Shown piece after piece: positions 1 through 7,925 of a stretch of DNA of 64,000 nucleotides. Position 1 is the stretch's first letter; every line of letters starts with the position of its first letter. The notes under the pieces are model-generated. The model was not told where the DNA came from. It saw nothing but the letters and a program-made list of their open reading frames with translations, and ran no database searches. The position numbers were made by a program, and so were the translations under genes. The stretch lies in contig NZ_CP042466.1 in the NCBI RefSeq assembly GCF_008330225.1, positions 1,436,501 through 1,500,500 on the forward strand, read 5' to 3'. The DNA is from Geobacter sp. FeAm09 (GTDB lineage: Bacteria; Desulfobacterota; Desulfuromonadia; Geobacterales; Pseudopelobacteraceae).

Positions 1-635
1 GAGACGATGAAGACGAAATCGTCGCCGCCGATATGCCCGCAGAAACCGCCGCCCGCATCGCGCACGGCGTTGAACATGATGCGGGCCAGCATCCTCAGCA
101 CCTCGTCGCCGTGGGAAAAGCCGAAGGCGTCGTTGTACGGCTTGAAATGGTTGATGTCCACGTGGCAGACCGCCTGAGGCTTGCCCATGGCGTCCTCGAT
201 GGCCCGCTGGATGGATGTGTTGCCCGGCAGCCGCGTCAGGGGGTTGTTGTCGAAGATGCGCCTGAGGCGGGAGAAGGAGAGCGCAATGCGGCAGAAAAGT
301 TCGCTGAAGTTGAGGGGGAGGAAGGCAAAATCGTCCAGGGGATAGGTTTCCCACGGGAAGGAGTCGTAATCCCTGCTCGACACCAGGCCGATGATCGGGA
401 TGGTGCTGAAGAAGCTGTCGCTGCGCAGGGCCGTGACGATCGTGGATCCCGCGTTGCTGTCCGAGGCGAGGTCGATGATCAGAAGGTCGGGCGGGTCGGA
501 ATAAAAGGCGCCCAGCACGCCGTCGATATACGACATGCCGGTGGCCTGGTGCCCCCTGCTTTGCAGGCGCAGTTGCAACTGGGAGATGAGCTGCGCGTCG
601 GAGGAGACGAGGGCGATCCTAATAGGTGGCAGCAT
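1..635 (-). CDS. Response-regulator-like GGDEF protein, 3' end cut by window edge
   Basis: The reading frame opens with ATG at 635 and runs off the left edge after 211 codons, so only the N-terminal part is visible. Residues 1-120 look like a receiver domain, with D55 in the usual phosphoacceptor position (DLLIIDL). The conserved Lys-Pro of true receivers is not evident. From about residue 130 a GGDEF domain follows (DNNPLTRLPGN, then CHVDINHFKPYND). The signature is GGDDF at residues 203-207, not GG[D/E]EF, so diguanylate cyclase activity is uncertain. The start overlaps the stop of the upstream HDOD gene by 17 bases, implying translational coupling. Likely role: output or partner of the HDOD protein in c-di-GMP-type signalling. 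The family is clear; the activity is inferred. Confidence 0.8.
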   Translation of the reverse strand, partial: MLPPIRIALVSSDAQLISQLQLRLQSRGHQATGMSYIDGVLGAFYSDPPDLLIIDLASDSNAGSTIVTALRSDSFFSTIPIIGLVSSRDYDSFPWETYPLDDFAFLPLNFSELFCRIALSFSRLRRIFDNNPLTRLPGNTSIQRAIEDAMGKPQAVCHVDINHFKPYNDAFGFSHGDEVLRMLARIMFNAVRDAGGGFCGHIGGDDFVFIV

Positions 636-1485
636 TATCGACGCCCTGCTGCAACTCCAGGCTGAAGTTCTTGACCTCCACCAGTTTGTCCTCCAACTCC
701 TCGACCAGGTCGGCAATGATCTGCTCGTCGAGCTTGAGGGTATCCCAGGCGGCCTGCTGGATCTGGGGGACATAGCCGTCGCCGCTGTCGCCGAAGCCGC
801 TGGCCTTGATCAGCGCGTCGGCGATATGCACCACAGCGGTCTTGATGCGGTGGTTCCCCGACGCCGCCACATTGTGGTGGCAGTTGATCGGTTCGCTCAG
901 CTTATCCGGCAGGAACCAGCTCTTGGCAAGCCATCCGCCCACTTCGGCGTGATCCGTGTCGATGACTTCCTGCTCCGCCTCCCGCATATGGACCCGCTTT
1001 TCCCCGATGACGCGACGGACCTCCCGCTCGGCCTCGCTGCATTTGAGGCTGATGATGACCTTGCCGATATCGTGCAGCAGTCCGGCGGTGGCGATCTCCT
1101 CGCACTCCGGCAGGCCGAGCTTGGTGGCGATCAGGTTGGAGGCCACCCCGACCCCCAGGGAATGCTCCCACAGGCCGACGCTGTTCTTCTCCATGATCTC
1201 GAAAATGGATGAGGAAAGGGCCAGGCTTTTGACCACGTTGACCCCCAGGAGGATCATGGCGTTGGAGATGGTCGAAACCCGGTAGAAACCATAGGAGGGG
1301 GAGTTGGCCAGCCTGAGGATGCGCGCGGAAAGCACCTGGTCCGAGGAAACGATCCTGGCCATCTCCTGTACCGATGATTTGTCGTTGTCGGACAGGGAGT
1401 TCAGTTTGCTGATGACACCGGGCAGGGTGGGGAGCGTTTTGGTGTCCATGATGATTTTTTTCAGTTCATTCCGCTTTTCGTCCAC
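619..1485 (-). CDS. HDOD domain signalling protein
   Basis: A 288-residue soluble protein. An HDOD domain covers about residues 10-220 (TLPTLPGVISKLNSL near the N-terminus, then the HD-type motif LLHDIGK near residue 138). HDOD proteins are HD-superfamily relatives found in bacterial signal transduction, often beside GGDEF and HD-GYP proteins; most have no proven enzyme activity. This copy retains the His-Asp pair and a later CHH, so a metal site is possible. The first codons overlap the end of the upstream 112-residue gene by 20 bases, and its end overlaps the GGDEF gene by 17 bases. The three genes therefore form a tightly coupled operon. Confidence 0.85.
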   Translation of the reverse strand: MDEKRNELKKIIMDTKTLPTLPGVISKLNSLSDNDKSSVQEMARIVSSDQVLSARILRLANSPSYGFYRVSTISNAMILLGVNVVKSLALSSSIFEIMEKNSVGLWEHSLGVGVASNLIATKLGLPECEEIATAGLLHDIGKVIISLKCSEAEREVRRVIGEKRVHMREAEQEVIDTDHAEVGGWLAKSWFLPDKLSEPINCHHNVAASGNHRIKTAVVHIADALIKASGFGDSGDGYVPQIQQAAWDTLKLDEQIIADLVEELEDKLVEVKNFSLELQQGVDNAATY

Positions 1486-1804
1486 CAGATTCTCCCATGG
1501 AACGTTTCAGATACTCGGCATAGATGTCGTAGACTTTTGCCATCAAGGGATCCTGACGAACCTTTTCAAAGCGGGTGTCAAGATCGCGGAGCGTCTCTTC
1601 GAGCGTCCGGTCTCCTTCCGACCAGACGGGATGCCCCTCCACATAGACGGATTGAATGTTCAGATTCTCCAGCCGGGCAATGAGCGAATCCGTCAGTTCC
1701 GTATCCTTGCCGCAGATGGGGATGCCGTTTGCGGACTCGGTGCGAAAGACGTCCCGCGCGAGTACCATGCCCACTTTGGCGGCCATGAGGGGTATTTTCT
1801 GCAT
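1466..1804 (-). CDS. Small HD-GYP-associated-like protein, function unknown
   Basis: A 112-residue protein. The first 60 residues (AAKVGMVLARDVF, then SLIARLENLNIQSVYVEG) resemble the short N-terminal module that often precedes HD-GYP phosphodiesterase domains. No HD-GYP domain follows here. The remainder is charged and probably helical. It is the first gene of the HDOD/GGDEF operon, sits 60-90 bases downstream of a good sigma-70 promoter on the minus strand, and overlaps the HDOD gene by 20 bases. Function is unknown; a regulatory partner of the HDOD protein is the natural inference. Confidence 0.65.
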   Translation of the reverse strand: MQKIPLMAAKVGMVLARDVFRTESANGIPICGKDTELTDSLIARLENLNIQSVYVEGHPVWSEGDRTLEETLRDLDTRFEKVRQDPLMAKVYDIYAEYLKRSMGESGGRKAE

Positions 1805-1869
1805 TGAGGTCGCTGTCCTTGCCTGATGGTTGAATTTGCTAAGCGATTGTTAATAAAACAGGATTAAGC

Positions 1870-1898
1870 ATGATAGCCAAAAAAGGCCCTAACGTCAA
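1870..1898 (-). promoter_or_regulatory. Sigma-70-type promoter for the HDOD/GGDEF operon
   Basis: On the minus strand TTGACG (1898-1893) is followed after 17 bases by TATCAT (1875-1870). Predicted transcription start is near 1863, about 60 bases before the ATG at 1804. It separates this operon from cheD upstream. Found by eye; not experimentally supported. Confidence 0.55.
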
Positions 1899-1977
1899 TC
1901 TGTTCATTGGCGGAGCAGGACTTTCGTACCCTGGAACAGATAATACCAGACAAATCGGCAGAGTTCGAGTAGCAAAC

Positions 1978-2496
1978 TCAAAAAAAAGATTCCAACTGCC
2001 GTGGCTGTTGCGTCGGTGCGGCAACTTTGCGCTTGCCCACCCACACGACGCCGGTGCCGGTTTGCATGACGATCTTGCGTCCCAGGTGCCCCCCCACGTC
2101 CCAGGCCTTGATCGGTATGGCGTATTCATCCAACAGCTGATTGGCCAGGATGACGTTGCGGTCGCCAATCATGAATATCTCGTTGCCGTTGCCGCCGCCG
2201 TTGACGTTTGCCCCCCCGAAAACCTTTGCCACGAGATGCTTTTTCGAGCAGCCGAGCGCCAGCATCTTGTGCAGGAGTTTCTCCACGGCGATGTTGCCGT
2301 ACCGGGGGGTCGCCAGGCCCTCGCCGTTCCAGAGCGGCAGCATGAAGTGATTCATGCCCCCCACGCGGGCCACGGTATCCCACAGGCAGACCGAAACGCA
2401 TGACCCGAGCACGGTACTGACCTGGTAATCGCGCAGGTCGGCAAAGAGGGTGCCGGGGAACAGAAAGTGCCTGTTTGGAGTGTCTTCCCTATTCAT
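1978..2496 (-). CDS. cheD: Chemoreceptor glutamine deamidase CheD
   Basis: A 172-residue protein with the CheD fold signature. The catalytic Cys33 lies in LGSCVSVCLWD and the catalytic His50 in GGMNHFMLP, followed by the conserved GNIAVEKLL and AKVFGGANV segments. CheD deamidates specific Gln residues on methyl-accepting chemotaxis receptors and usually works with CheC. No cheC, cheA or mcp gene is in this window. Its ATG lies 5 bases after the stop of the Asn-kinase gene, so the two are co-transcribed. A role outside classical chemotaxis, or action on receptors encoded elsewhere, cannot be told from the sequence. Confidence 0.93.
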   Translation of the reverse strand: MNREDTPNRHFLFPGTLFADLRDYQVSTVLGSCVSVCLWDTVARVGGMNHFMLPLWNGEGLATPRYGNIAVEKLLHKMLALGCSKKHLVAKVFGGANVNGGGNGNEIFMIGDRNVILANQLLDEYAIPIKAWDVGGHLGRKIVMQTGTGVVWVGKRKVAAPTQQPRQLESFF

Positions 2497-2501
2497 GGAG
2501 C

Positions 2502-3392
2502 CTATTTCTCGCTGATGTCGTCGAACAGAAACAGGTTGCCCCCTTCGGCAAAGGAGGTGAAGGGGGCGTCACCGACAGGGGCCGGGAGCGTGACGCGGAA
2601 CAGGGAGCCCTGCCCGCGGCCGCTTTCCAGGTCAATGGTCCCCTGCAACAGGTCGGCCAACGCCTTGGCGATGCTGAGTCCCAGGCCGTGCCCCAGGTGG
2701 GAGCGGGTGGTACCGGTCTCCAACTGGGTGAAACGGTTGAAGATGCGCTGTTGATCCTCCTCGGCGATACCGGCTCCAAAGTCCCGTACCCCAACGACCA
2801 GGCTGCCGTCCGGGGCGAGGGCCAGGGAAACCTGGATGCGCCCCCCCTCGCGGCTGTATTCCAGTGCATTGGCCACCAGATTGGAGAGGATGATCTGCAC
2901 CTTTTCCGCGTCGGTGTCGAACAGCAGCGGGGCTGCTTCCGGCGGCGGCTCCAGCTCGATCTCCACGTCCTTGCGGGCCGCGCGGTGCCGGAACGATTCC
3001 GCCACGTCCCGCGCCACTGCGGTGACGTTCACCCGGCTTATGTGCGGGTCGAGTTCCCCCGCCTCCAGTTCGGCGGCCGCGAAAATATTGCGGAGTTGAA
3101 AATCCAGATGGTTTGCTTCAGAGCAGATCATGGACGCCAGGGCGACAATCTCGTCCCGCTCGGGATCAAGGGCCCCTATCTGCCCCGCCAGTCCGACAAT
3201 GGCATTGAGAGGATTGTTGATCTCGTTGCGGATGTTGGAGAGGAAGTTGCTTTTCAGCGCCTCAGACTGCTCCAACCGCCGGTTCATCTCCACCAGTTTG
3301 CGGTTGACCACGCTCAGATCCGAAAAGGTCTTGCGACTCCGGGCAAAGCGGTTGCTCAACTCCTGGATCAGCTCATCGTCCGTCAGATTCAT
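2502..3392 (-). CDS. Histidine-kinase-like ATPase lacking the phosphoacceptor His
   Basis: ATG at 3392 has GGGAG 8 bases upstream, giving 296 residues; a longer frame from 3452 has no ribosome site. Residues 20-45 are a short coiled coil. Residues 47-68 align with the HisKA dimerisation helix (consensus KSxFLAxMSHEIRTPLNAI), but the phosphorylated His is Asn56 (NIRNEINNPL). The ATPase domain looks intact: N-box ILSNLVANALEYS, G1 VRDFGAGI, and G2 GHGLGLSIAKAL near the C-terminus. There is no transmembrane or sensor domain. It may be a pseudokinase, or a kinase acting in trans or using another residue. It lies between the polyferredoxin gene (46-base gap) and cheD (5-base gap), suggesting a redox- or taxis-linked signal. 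Confidence 0.85.
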   Translation of the reverse strand: MNLTDDELIQELSNRFARSRKTFSDLSVVNRKLVEMNRRLEQSEALKSNFLSNIRNEINNPLNAIVGLAGQIGALDPERDEIVALASMICSEANHLDFQLRNIFAAAELEAGELDPHISRVNVTAVARDVAESFRHRAARKDVEIELEPPPEAAPLLFDTDAEKVQIILSNLVANALEYSREGGRIQVSLALAPDGSLVVGVRDFGAGIAEEDQQRIFNRFTQLETGTTRSHLGHGLGLSIAKALADLLQGTIDLESGRGQGSLFRVTLPAPVGDAPFTSFAEGGNLFLFDDISEK

Positions 3393-3438
3393 GGCAGATT
3401 CTCCCTCACCGATATCCCAGTTCCGCCCCGGTCTCTGT

Positions 3439-4965
3439 CTATGCCCCCCCACCGGTGGCCTCGGCGATGGGCGCCCGGTTTTTGACCCCGAAGACCTCGA
3501 TGCCCGCCTTCGTCTCCAGGGGGCAGGCGTTTTCGCAGATGCCGCACCCGTTGCAGATATCCTCCACCACGTAGGGCTCCCTGACCTTTTTACGTACGCC
3601 GTCCAACCCCAGGACCTCCACCTCCCGCGTGCGGATGGCCTTGGACGGGATGGGGCAGTGCTCTTCGCAGACCATGCAGTCGATCCGTTTGGCGAACGGC
3701 AGGCAGTGGTTCTTGTCGAGAACCGCCTTGCCGATCACCTCGCGCTGCTTGGCGCCCGCCGGCAGTTTGGGGATGGCCCCGGTGGGGCAGACCTGCCCGC
3801 ACAGGGTGCAGTTGTATTCGCAGTATCCCAGGCGCGGGACGACCAACGGGGTATAGAGACCCTCCATGCCGGCCTGCCAGGCGGCCGGATAGAGGGCGTT
3901 CTTCAGGCAGACCTTCATGCATTCGCCGCAGCGGACGCATTTGTTCAGAAACTCGGCCTCGTCGCGCACGCCGGGTGGGCGCAGCAGGCGCTCGCCCTTC
4001 TCGGGCGGGCGGAAGCGCGCAGGGATGGCCAGCAGCAGACCGGTGGCCACGCTCCCCAGCAGTACCCGCCGCTCCGGGAGAAACGGCCCGGCATTCCCGC
4101 GTCCGGCGGCGAGGCGGAACGAGATGCGCTGATGGGGACAGTGCAGTTGACACTCCATGCAGAGGATGCATTCCTCCTTGGCCAGCAGGTCTCGGTCAAA
4201 GGTGGTCGGGCAGAGTTCGCGGCATTTGCCGCAATCGCCGCACAGGCCGGCCGGGATGCGCCGGAAGAGGGAGAAGCGTCCCAGTAACCCCAGCAGGGTG
4301 CCCAGGGGACAGAGGTTGCGGCACCAGTTGCGCTCTTCGAACTGTTCCAGGACGATGATCGCCAGGAGGACCAGGGCCGAAAAAGCGGCCAGGGGATAAA
4401 GGGTTTCGCGGAACGGCAGCAGATGGGCGTGCAAAAGTTCGTAGGCCGGGGCGATGGCGTCGCGCCGCTCGCCCAGCAGGTGATAGAGTCCGACCCACCC
4501 CTCCCGCGCTCCGAGCCCCAAAAGGGGATAGAGAAAAAAGGTCACCCCCCGCAGCAGGATGGCCATGGGGTCCAGCAGCCCGGCCAGATTCAGATTGAAC
4601 AGGGCCGCCGCCAGGATCGGCAGCAAAAGCCAGTATTTCAGGTTTCCCTTGAGGGCGGCGATGGGCCGGCGTGTGCGGCTTTTGGGCGTCACCAGGTCGA
4701 GGACGGTTCCCAGCGGGCAGATCCAGCCGCAGAAAAAACGCCCCAGAAGGAGCGTTGTCACGGCCATCAACACTGCCGGCAGCAGGAGCCAGGTCCAGGT
4801 TTTTGCGGCCAGAAGGTAGCTGAAGAACACGAGGGGGTCGGCCCGGAAGAAAGCGTTCACAGCGGCATTGATCTCGTCGCGGCCGCGGTACTCGGTCTGG
4901 ACGAACAACACGAGGAACAGGGCCAGGAAAGCCAGTTGGCTGGTGCGGGAAGAAGTCGGTTTCAT
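3439..4965 (-). CDS. NapH/CcoG-type membrane polyferredoxin
   Basis: ATG at 4965 (AAGGTGAC upstream) gives 508 residues; a longer open frame to 5202 is not supported. The N-terminal half has about five membrane segments and the two CxxxCP motifs typical of NapH, RdxA and NosR-type proteins (FCGWICPLG, WCRNLCPLG). The C-terminal half carries about six Cys-rich [4Fe-4S] ferredoxin motifs (CGDCGKCRELCP, CILCMECQLHCP, CVRCGECMKVC, CTLCGQVCP, CMVCEEHCP, CNGCGICENACP). A further hydrophobic segment sits between clusters. It looks like a fusion of a NapH-like membrane part with a NapG/MauM-like ferredoxin, moving electrons between the membrane pool and soluble or periplasmic clusters. The substrate is unknown. 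Upstream genes encode another iron-sulfur protein and a DUF362 protein. Confidence 0.85.
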   Translation of the reverse strand: MKPTSSRTSQLAFLALFLVLFVQTEYRGRDEINAAVNAFFRADPLVFFSYLLAAKTWTWLLLPAVLMAVTTLLLGRFFCGWICPLGTVLDLVTPKSRTRRPIAALKGNLKYWLLLPILAAALFNLNLAGLLDPMAILLRGVTFFLYPLLGLGAREGWVGLYHLLGERRDAIAPAYELLHAHLLPFRETLYPLAAFSALVLLAIIVLEQFEERNWCRNLCPLGTLLGLLGRFSLFRRIPAGLCGDCGKCRELCPTTFDRDLLAKEECILCMECQLHCPHQRISFRLAAGRGNAGPFLPERRVLLGSVATGLLLAIPARFRPPEKGERLLRPPGVRDEAEFLNKCVRCGECMKVCLKNALYPAAWQAGMEGLYTPLVVPRLGYCEYNCTLCGQVCPTGAIPKLPAGAKQREVIGKAVLDKNHCLPFAKRIDCMVCEEHCPIPSKAIRTREVEVLGLDGVRKKVREPYVVEDICNGCGICENACPLETKAGIEVFGVKNRAPIAEATGGGA

Positions 4966-5066
4966 GTCGTCACCTTGTCGGGGGTGGAAAATCGGTGCGG
5001 TGGACCGTCTGCGGCGGTGCGGGGTGTGCGAATCGTGCTCATATGTGTGTTTTGTGCTCCTCCCGG

Positions 5067-5891
5067 TCACGACCGCCAGGTGACGGTAAGGGGGTTGCGT
5101 TTCGGTGGTCGCTGGTAGCGCAACAGCGGATAGCCGAGCATCATGGCGTGGATCGGCAGGTGGTCCACCGGCAGGTCCAGCGCCTGCCGCAGCGGTTCCC
5201 ACCGGGCGGCCGCCATCTGGAAGAAGCCGGCCCAGCAGGTGCCGAGGCCGAACGAGGGGGCGGCGATCTCAAGGTGTGCAAGGGCGATGACGGCGTCGGT
5301 TCCGGCCACAATGGAGTCCTTGTGGGCGTATGCCACCACGAGGTGGGGGGCCTTGCGGCAGACCGGATCGTTGCCCTTGTCCCAGGAACGGATGATCCCC
5401 TCGAAGTTAAAATAGGCGTTGACCGGCGCGTCGGAAACCATGATGGTCCGCATCCAGTCAACCGCCAGGCCGGCCAGGCGCCGCACCTCGCCACTGTTGT
5501 GGACGACCAGCCAGCGTATGGACTGGCTGTTGCCGCTGCTGGGGGCATAGCGCACCATATCCAGGAGCCGTTCAATGGTACCTCGCTCCACCGGGGTGTC
5601 ACGGTAATTGCGTACCGACCGCCGCATGCGCAGGTAGGCCGCCAGGCGTTCCGGGGCGATGTCGGCCTCGCCGGTTTCGTAACCGTCCGGGACGAGGCGC
5701 GCATCCTCGATCTCCACCGCTTCGCTCGGGCAGACCGCCACGCAGTGGCCGCAGATTATGCAACGGGTGGCGCCGTCCGCCACGTAGCGTGGCTGTTCTC
5801 CCCGGGGAAGCCTGATGATGTCGAGGGGGCAGGCGGCTGCGCACAGGCCGCAGCGGGTGCATCTCTGGCTGTTGATGGCAAGTTTTGGCAT
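5067..5891 (-). CDS. Ferredoxin-nitroreductase fusion protein
   Basis: ATG at 5891 gives 274 residues. Two [4Fe-4S] motifs lie at residues 10-60 (CTRCGLCAAACP, CIICGHCVAVCP). A nitroreductase-family FMN domain follows (RRSVRNYRDTPV, YAPSSGNSQSIRWLVV, and C-terminal HAMMLGYPLLRYQRPPKRNP). Such fusions are flavoproteins that pass electrons from ferredoxin-type clusters to FMN; the physiological acceptor is generally unknown. It sits 26 bases downstream of the DUF362 gene and upstream of the membrane polyferredoxin, forming a redox module. A longer overlapping frame upstream of 5891 is out of frame with the DUF362 gene and is not coding. Confidence 0.88.
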   Translation of the reverse strand: MPKLAINSQRCTRCGLCAAACPLDIIRLPRGEQPRYVADGATRCIICGHCVAVCPSEAVEIEDARLVPDGYETGEADIAPERLAAYLRMRRSVRNYRDTPVERGTIERLLDMVRYAPSSGNSQSIRWLVVHNSGEVRRLAGLAVDWMRTIMVSDAPVNAYFNFEGIIRSWDKGNDPVCRKAPHLVVAYAHKDSIVAGTDAVIALAHLEIAAPSFGLGTCWAGFFQMAAARWEPLRQALDLPVDHLPIHAMMLGYPLLRYQRPPKRNPLTVTWRS

Positions 5892-5917
5892 GTCTCGGCC
5901 GCTCGCTCCGTCGGGCG

Positions 5918-6802
5918 TCAGGCCCGCACCACCTTGATCCGCCCCAGGTCCATCTCGCCCAGGCCCCTCTTGTGGGCGGCCACGATGGTCGGGATATCTG
6001 CCGGCCTGAGGCCGAACAGGGTGGTGGCAAAGGCGTCGGCGGCCACGATGTCGGCGGAGGCGATCACCTTGTTGAGCACCCTGACGTCGGCCATGTTCCC
6101 CCCTTGGGGACCGTGGGCGGTCAGGATGCGGGTGGCGTCGATCACGGTCAGGTGGCTCTTCAGGCGGGCGTTCACATCCGCCAGGGCCGTGTCGAGGCTG
6201 CGATGGATGTAGCCCCGGTTCCCTCCCATGACCCCCATGATATTCTTGAGGCCCAGGGTAAGTTTGGACAGGCCGTGGTGCTTGGCGATTGGGACGTTGA
6301 TGAAGACGTTGGCCGAAAGGGCCTCGTCGTACAGTTCCCACTCCTTGAGGAAGCGGCCGTTCAGGGTCACTTTTTTGAAACGCTCCTGCTCGATCTGCTT
6401 GCACTCCACCTGTTTCATTCCCCTGAGTGCCCCTTCAATACCACTGTTGACGTAGCAACGCCGCGAATCGTTACAGGTATAGTCGAACACCTTGACTTTT
6501 TTTGCCCCGGCGGCCAGGCATTCCTCCACCAGGGCCCGTACCACCTGGGGATGGGTATTGGCGGCAAACTCGGTGGAGCGGTCCCACCCCATGTTGGGCT
6601 TGACCACCACCACATCGCCGGCCTTGACGAAGCGCCGCATGCCGCCGACGGCGTTGACCGCCTTGCGGGTGACGGCCCCGTAATCCTTACCCTCGGCCAC
6701 CGCTACCAGCGGCTGTTCCTTTGCCGCCAGGGCTTCCTTGACCAGGCTGGGGGTAAGAAGGGAGGCAGCGGCCGCTGTCCTTAAAAACTCGCGTCTATCC
6801 AT
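5918..6802 (-). CDS. Tat-exported DUF362 protein
   Basis: ATG at 6802 with AGGAG upstream gives 294 residues. The N-terminus DRREFLRTAAAASLL is a Tat signal (twin Arg, hydrophobic stretch, AxA site near residue 26), so the folded protein is expected in the periplasm. The rest is a DUF362 domain (VVVKPNMGWDR, VPIAKHHGLSKLTLGLKNIMG, ADAFATTLFG). DUF362 proteins are often found with ferredoxins, but their reaction is unknown. No ferredoxin cysteines are seen here. It is the first gene of the redox module and lies downstream of a good promoter. Confidence 0.85.
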   Translation of the reverse strand: MDRREFLRTAAAASLLTPSLVKEALAAKEQPLVAVAEGKDYGAVTRKAVNAVGGMRRFVKAGDVVVVKPNMGWDRSTEFAANTHPQVVRALVEECLAAGAKKVKVFDYTCNDSRRCYVNSGIEGALRGMKQVECKQIEQERFKKVTLNGRFLKEWELYDEALSANVFINVPIAKHHGLSKLTLGLKNIMGVMGGNRGYIHRSLDTALADVNARLKSHLTVIDATRILTAHGPQGGNMADVRVLNKVIASADIVAADAFATTLFGLRPADIPTIVAAHKRGLGEMDLGRIKVVRA

Positions 6803-6849
6803 GGGAGGGGCTCCTGTCGGCTGTGGAATCAATGCATATATGGAGGATC

Positions 6850-6877
6850 ATTGTACGCCAGCAGGCGCAATTTTCAA
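6850..6877 (-). promoter_or_regulatory. Sigma-70-type promoter of the DUF362/redox module
   Basis: On the minus strand TTGAAA (6877-6872), a 16-base spacer and TACAAT (6855-6850) precede the DUF362 ATG by about 47 bases. It resembles the promoter proposed for the HIT gene at 8450-8477. Confidence 0.55.
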
Positions 6878-6883
6878 GTACGC

Positions 6884-6916
6884 AAAAAGGAAAAAGGAGC
6901 CGTGGTGGTGCCGGCT
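6884..6916 (-). terminator. Possible rho-independent terminator of the HIT-ROK transcript
   Basis: Reading the minus strand, AGCCG (6916-6912) and CGGCT (6902-6898) can pair across a 9-base loop. They are followed by two T5 runs (6895-6891 and 6888-6884). The stem is only 5 bp, so the call is weak, but its place between the ROK stop and the next promoter fits. Confidence 0.4.
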
Positions 6917-6959
6917 GAGCGCACCATACGGGGCATGAGAGCCGGTGATGGCCGTGTCG

Positions 6960-7925
6960 TCAGCGTCGGCAGGGGGAAAGGGGGGGCTGCAGGCGCTCTT
7001 CCGCCAGCGCCGCTCCGCCCAGGAGGCCGGCGTCGTCCCCCAGTTCGGTCTTGAGGATGGCAAGCCCCTCGCGGATGTGGGGGAAGCAGCGCTGTGCCAG
7101 CTCCGCCTCAAGCCCCGGGAGCAGCAGATCGAAGCTGGCGGCCACGCCGCCACCCACGATGACCGCCTGCAGATTGAGGATGTTGGCGAGGCTCCCCAGG
7201 GCGATGCCGAGCCACCCACCCACCCGCTCGAAGGCGGCCCGGGCGCCGGCTACCCCCTGGCGGGCCAGGGTTGCCACGGCCTCCGCGCTCGGCTCCGTAG
7301 CCGCAGCGGCGAGTCGGTCCGCCGGGACCAGTTCGCGGGCGGCGCGTACCACGGCGCCTGCCGAGCAGTACTGTTCCAGGCACCCCCGGTTGCCGCAGGG
7401 GCAGGGGAGGCCATCCGGGGCCACGGTGACATGGCCGAACTCGGCCGCAAAACCGTTTGCGCCGGTCCAGAGCCGGTTGTCCAGAATCAAGCCGCTCCCC
7501 AGGCCGGTCCCGATGGTGACCGCCAGGAACGACGGCACCCCTCTGCCGGCGCCAAAACGTTGTTCGCCCAGGGCGATGGTGTTGGCGTCATTGCCGCAGG
7601 CGGCCGGGATGCCGGTGCGCTCTTCCAGGAAGGCGCCCAGATTCAACCCCTCCAGGGGGCGCATGTTGACCGACGACCGGATCTGCCCATCCCGTCCGAT
7701 CAGTCCGGGTACCCCGGCGCCGATGGCCTGAATCCCGATGCCGCTGCGGGCCGCCCCGTCGCGCAATTCCGCGATGTCGGCCAGGAGTCGGGAGCAGAAA
7801 CTCTCACGTCCTCCTTCGATCCCGCTGGCGCTACGCCGCTGGTCGATGATGGTCCCCGATGCCGTAACCAGGGCGCAGCGCAGATTGGTCCCGCCGATGT
7901 CGATGCCGATGACGGCCGTTTTCAT
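6960..7925 (-). CDS. ROK-family sugar kinase (glucokinase-like)
   Basis: ATG at 7925 overlaps the HIT stop by 4 bases (ATGA), giving 321 residues. The N-terminal phosphate motif IGIDIGGTNLRCALV is clear. Also present are the sugar-binding GNDANTIALGE, the second ATP motif TIGTGLGSGLILD, and the ROK zinc signature GHVTV...CPCGNRGCLEQYCS. This is the pattern of ROK kinases such as glucokinase, fructokinase and N-acetylmannosamine kinase. No helix-turn-helix is present, so it is an enzyme, not a ROK repressor. Glucose is a likely substrate but not proven. It is co-transcribed with the HIT hydrolase. Confidence 0.88.
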   Translation of the reverse strand: MKTAVIGIDIGGTNLRCALVTASGTIIDQRRSASGIEGGRESFCSRLLADIAELRDGAARSGIGIQAIGAGVPGLIGRDGQIRSSVNMRPLEGLNLGAFLEERTGIPAACGNDANTIALGEQRFGAGRGVPSFLAVTIGTGLGSGLILDNRLWTGANGFAAEFGHVTVAPDGLPCPCGNRGCLEQYCSAGAVVRAARELVPADRLAAAATEPSAEAVATLARQGVAGARAAFERVGGWLGIALGSLANILNLQAVIVGGGVAASFDLLLPGLEAELAQRCFPHIREGLAILKTELGDDAGLLGGAALAEERLQPPLSPCRR

